Source: Streptomyces sp. NRRL S-118
GTDB lineage: Bacteria; Actinomycetota; Actinomycetes; Streptomycetales; Streptomycetaceae
DNA: 64,000 nucleotides
Assembly: GCF_000716335.1 (NCBI RefSeq)
Contig: NZ_KL591007.1
Location: forward strand, 122,558 to 186,557
Direction of reading: 5' to 3'
The notes beneath the pieces were generated by a model. It was given only the letters and a program-made list of their open reading frames with translations. It was not told the origin of the DNA and searched no databases. Made by a program: the position numbers and the translations under genes. Numbering within the stretch: the first letter of the stretch is position 1; each line of letters begins with the position of its first letter. Positions 62,808 to 64,000 of this stretch are shown in pieces.

Positions 62808-64000
62808 ATGATCGAGGCAGTCGGCCTGACGAAGCGCTACGGCGCCAAGACGGCCGTGTACAACCTTTCCTTCCAGGTGCGGCCGGGGACCGTCACCGGC
62901 TTCCTGGGGCCCAACGGCTCCGGGAAGTCGACGACCATGCGCATGATCCTCGGGCTGGACCGGCCCACGTCCGGGCACGTCACGATCGGGGGACACCCCT
63001 TCCGCAGCCTGCCCAACGCGCCGCGGCAGGTCGGCGCGCTGCTCGACGCCAAGGCCGTGCACGGCGGGCGCAGCGCCCGCAACCACCTGCTCTCGCTGGC
63101 CCAGCTCGCCGGGATCCCGGCGCGGCGGGTCGACGAGGTGCTGGGGGTCGTCGGGCTCCAGGACGTCGCCAAGCGGCGCTCCAAGGGGTTCTCGCTCGGT
63201 ATGGGCCAGCGGCTCGGGATCGCGGCCGCGCTCCTCGGTGACCCGCAGGTGCTGCTGTTCGACGAGCCCGTCAACGGTCTGGACCCCGAGGGCATCCTGT
63301 GGGTGCGCAACCTGATGAAGGCGCTGGCCGCCGAGGGGCGGACCGTCTTCGTCTCGTCGCACCTGATGAGCGAGATGGCGCTGACCGCCGAGCACCTGAT
63401 CGTGATCGGGCGCGGACAGCTCCTCGCCGACATGAGCGTGAAGGACTTCATTTCGGCCAACTCCGCGGACTTCGCACGGGTGCGCACGCCGCAGACCGAG
63501 CCCTCGTTGCGCGAGAAGCTGATGGGCGTCCTCGCCGAGGCCGGCGGTCAGGTCATGTCGGAGCCGGACGGCGCGCTGCGCGTGACCGGGCTGCCGCTGC
63601 CGCGCATCAGCGACCTCGCGCACGACGCGGGCGTACGGCTCTGGGAGTTGTCGCCGCACCAGGCGTCGCTGGAGGAGGCGTACATGCGGCTCACGCAGGG
63701 GGCCGTCGACTACCGGTCCACCACGGACCAGCGGGCCGGGCTCATGGAGCTGCCGCCGCAGCACATGGCGGGCGGCGGGTACACGCCGCCGGTGATCCCG
63801 GAGGTCCCGCAGCAGGGCTGGTACGCCCCGCCGCCGCCCGGGCAGAACCCGTACGCGGGCGGCACCCAGGCACCACAAGCACCACAGGCCCCGCAGGCAC
63901 CGCACCCCCAGCAGGCACCGGCCGCACCGGCCGCACCGGCCCAGGCTCCGCACGACGCGCCGCCCGCCCCCGCCCCGGCCGCGGCACCGCAGCCGCCGGC
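62808..64000 (+). CDS. ABC transporter ATP-binding protein (2), 3' end outside window
   Basis: 397 codons are present and the gene runs off the right edge. Walker A GPNGSGKSTT, signature FSLGMGQRLGIAA, Walker B LLFDEPVNGLDPEG and SSHLMSEMALTA match the ATPase at 59062. After the regulatory domain (HQASLEEAYMRLTQGAVDYR) the protein continues for at least 80 residues of Pro/Ala/Gln-rich sequence (APQAPQAPQAPHPQQAPAAP), absent from the first copy. ATG 62808 (MIEAVGLTKRYG) follows GGAGA closely. A permease probably follows outside the window. Confidence 0.9.
   Translation, partial: MIEAVGLTKRYGAKTAVYNLSFQVRPGTVTGFLGPNGSGKSTTMRMILGLDRPTSGHVTIGGHPFRSLPNAPRQVGALLDAKAVHGGRSARNHLLSLAQLAGIPARRVDEVLGVVGLQDVAKRRSKGFSLGMGQRLGIAAALLGDPQVLLFDEPVNGLDPEGILWVRNLMKALAAEGRTVFVSSHLMSEMALTAEHLIVIGRGQLLADMSVKDFISANSADFARVRTPQTEPSLREKLMGVLAEAGGQVMSEPDGALRVTGLPLPRISDLAHDAGVRLWELSPHQASLEEAYMRLTQGAVDYRSTTDQRAGLMELPPQHMAGGGYTPPVIPEVPQQGWYAPPPPGQNPYAGGTQAPQAPQAPQAPHPQQAPAAPAAPAQAPHDAPPAPAPAAAPQPP

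Overview
The window reads as a chromosomal stretch of a Streptomyces or very close relative. GC content and third-position GC are very high, GTG and TTG starts are frequent, several genes look leaderless, and the hyphal-tip cytoskeletal genes scy and filP are present. From memory, gene order follows the Streptomyces coelicolor region running from the glgE operon down to scy/filP, with local additions. No rRNA, tRNA, CRISPR array, prophage or insertion sequence was seen.

Layout. 1-2.6 kb: the N-terminus of an HpaB-type hydroxylase, an AraC regulator and a divergent NmrA-like protein. 2.8-10.7 kb: the complete GlgE alpha-glucan operon (glgE, treS, maltokinase, glgB), which converts trehalose to maltose-1-phosphate and then to branched glucan. 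10.8-16.6 kb: a small unknown protein, an RNA-polymerase-associated HelD ATPase, a merR-trxA pair, an Lrp/AsnC regulator, and an epimerase plus aldo/keto reductase pair. 17-19.3 kb: a DHA2 drug exporter and divergent TetR gene around three tandem operator dyads. 19.4-23.4 kb: a large KAP-like membrane NTPase, then a secreted beta-propeller protein. 23.8-27.7 kb: dctA and a divergent CitA/CitB-type two-component system. 27.7-29.6 kb: two HTH proteins, one membrane-anchored with a ricin-like outer domain.

29.8-35.9 kb is central carbon metabolism: pfkA, pta-ackA and pyk. 35.9-38.6 kb is a three-gene envelope cluster of unknown role (DUF6230, DUF6114 and a proline-rich secreted protein). 39.1-43.3 kb has a thioredoxin-TPR protein, a TetR regulator, an acetyltransferase and icmA, whose active-site residues F80 and Q198 indicate isobutyryl-CoA mutase; icmA starts beside a perfect 24-bp palindrome. 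43.4-48 kb has two DUF3817 membrane proteins, two MarR regulators, a thiamine-binding-like protein and three translationally coupled AIM24 proteins. 48-50.6 kb is an OmpR-type two-component system divergent from a secreted PepSY protein, with TTCAGG repeats between them. 50.8-53.6 kb returns to acyl-CoA metabolism (meaB, thiolase, methylmalonyl-CoA epimerase). 53.8-58.9 kb holds scy and filP. 59-64 kb has two closely similar ABC ATPases, a permease, an isochorismatase-family hydrolase and a lipoprotein; the second ATPase runs off the end.

The best candidates for undescribed biology are the KAP-like NTPase, the DUF6230/DUF6114 cluster with its recurring TTAC...GTAA palindromes, the AIM24 trio, and several unannotated operator arrays. 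Most of the remaining genes are ordinary conserved Streptomyces genes.
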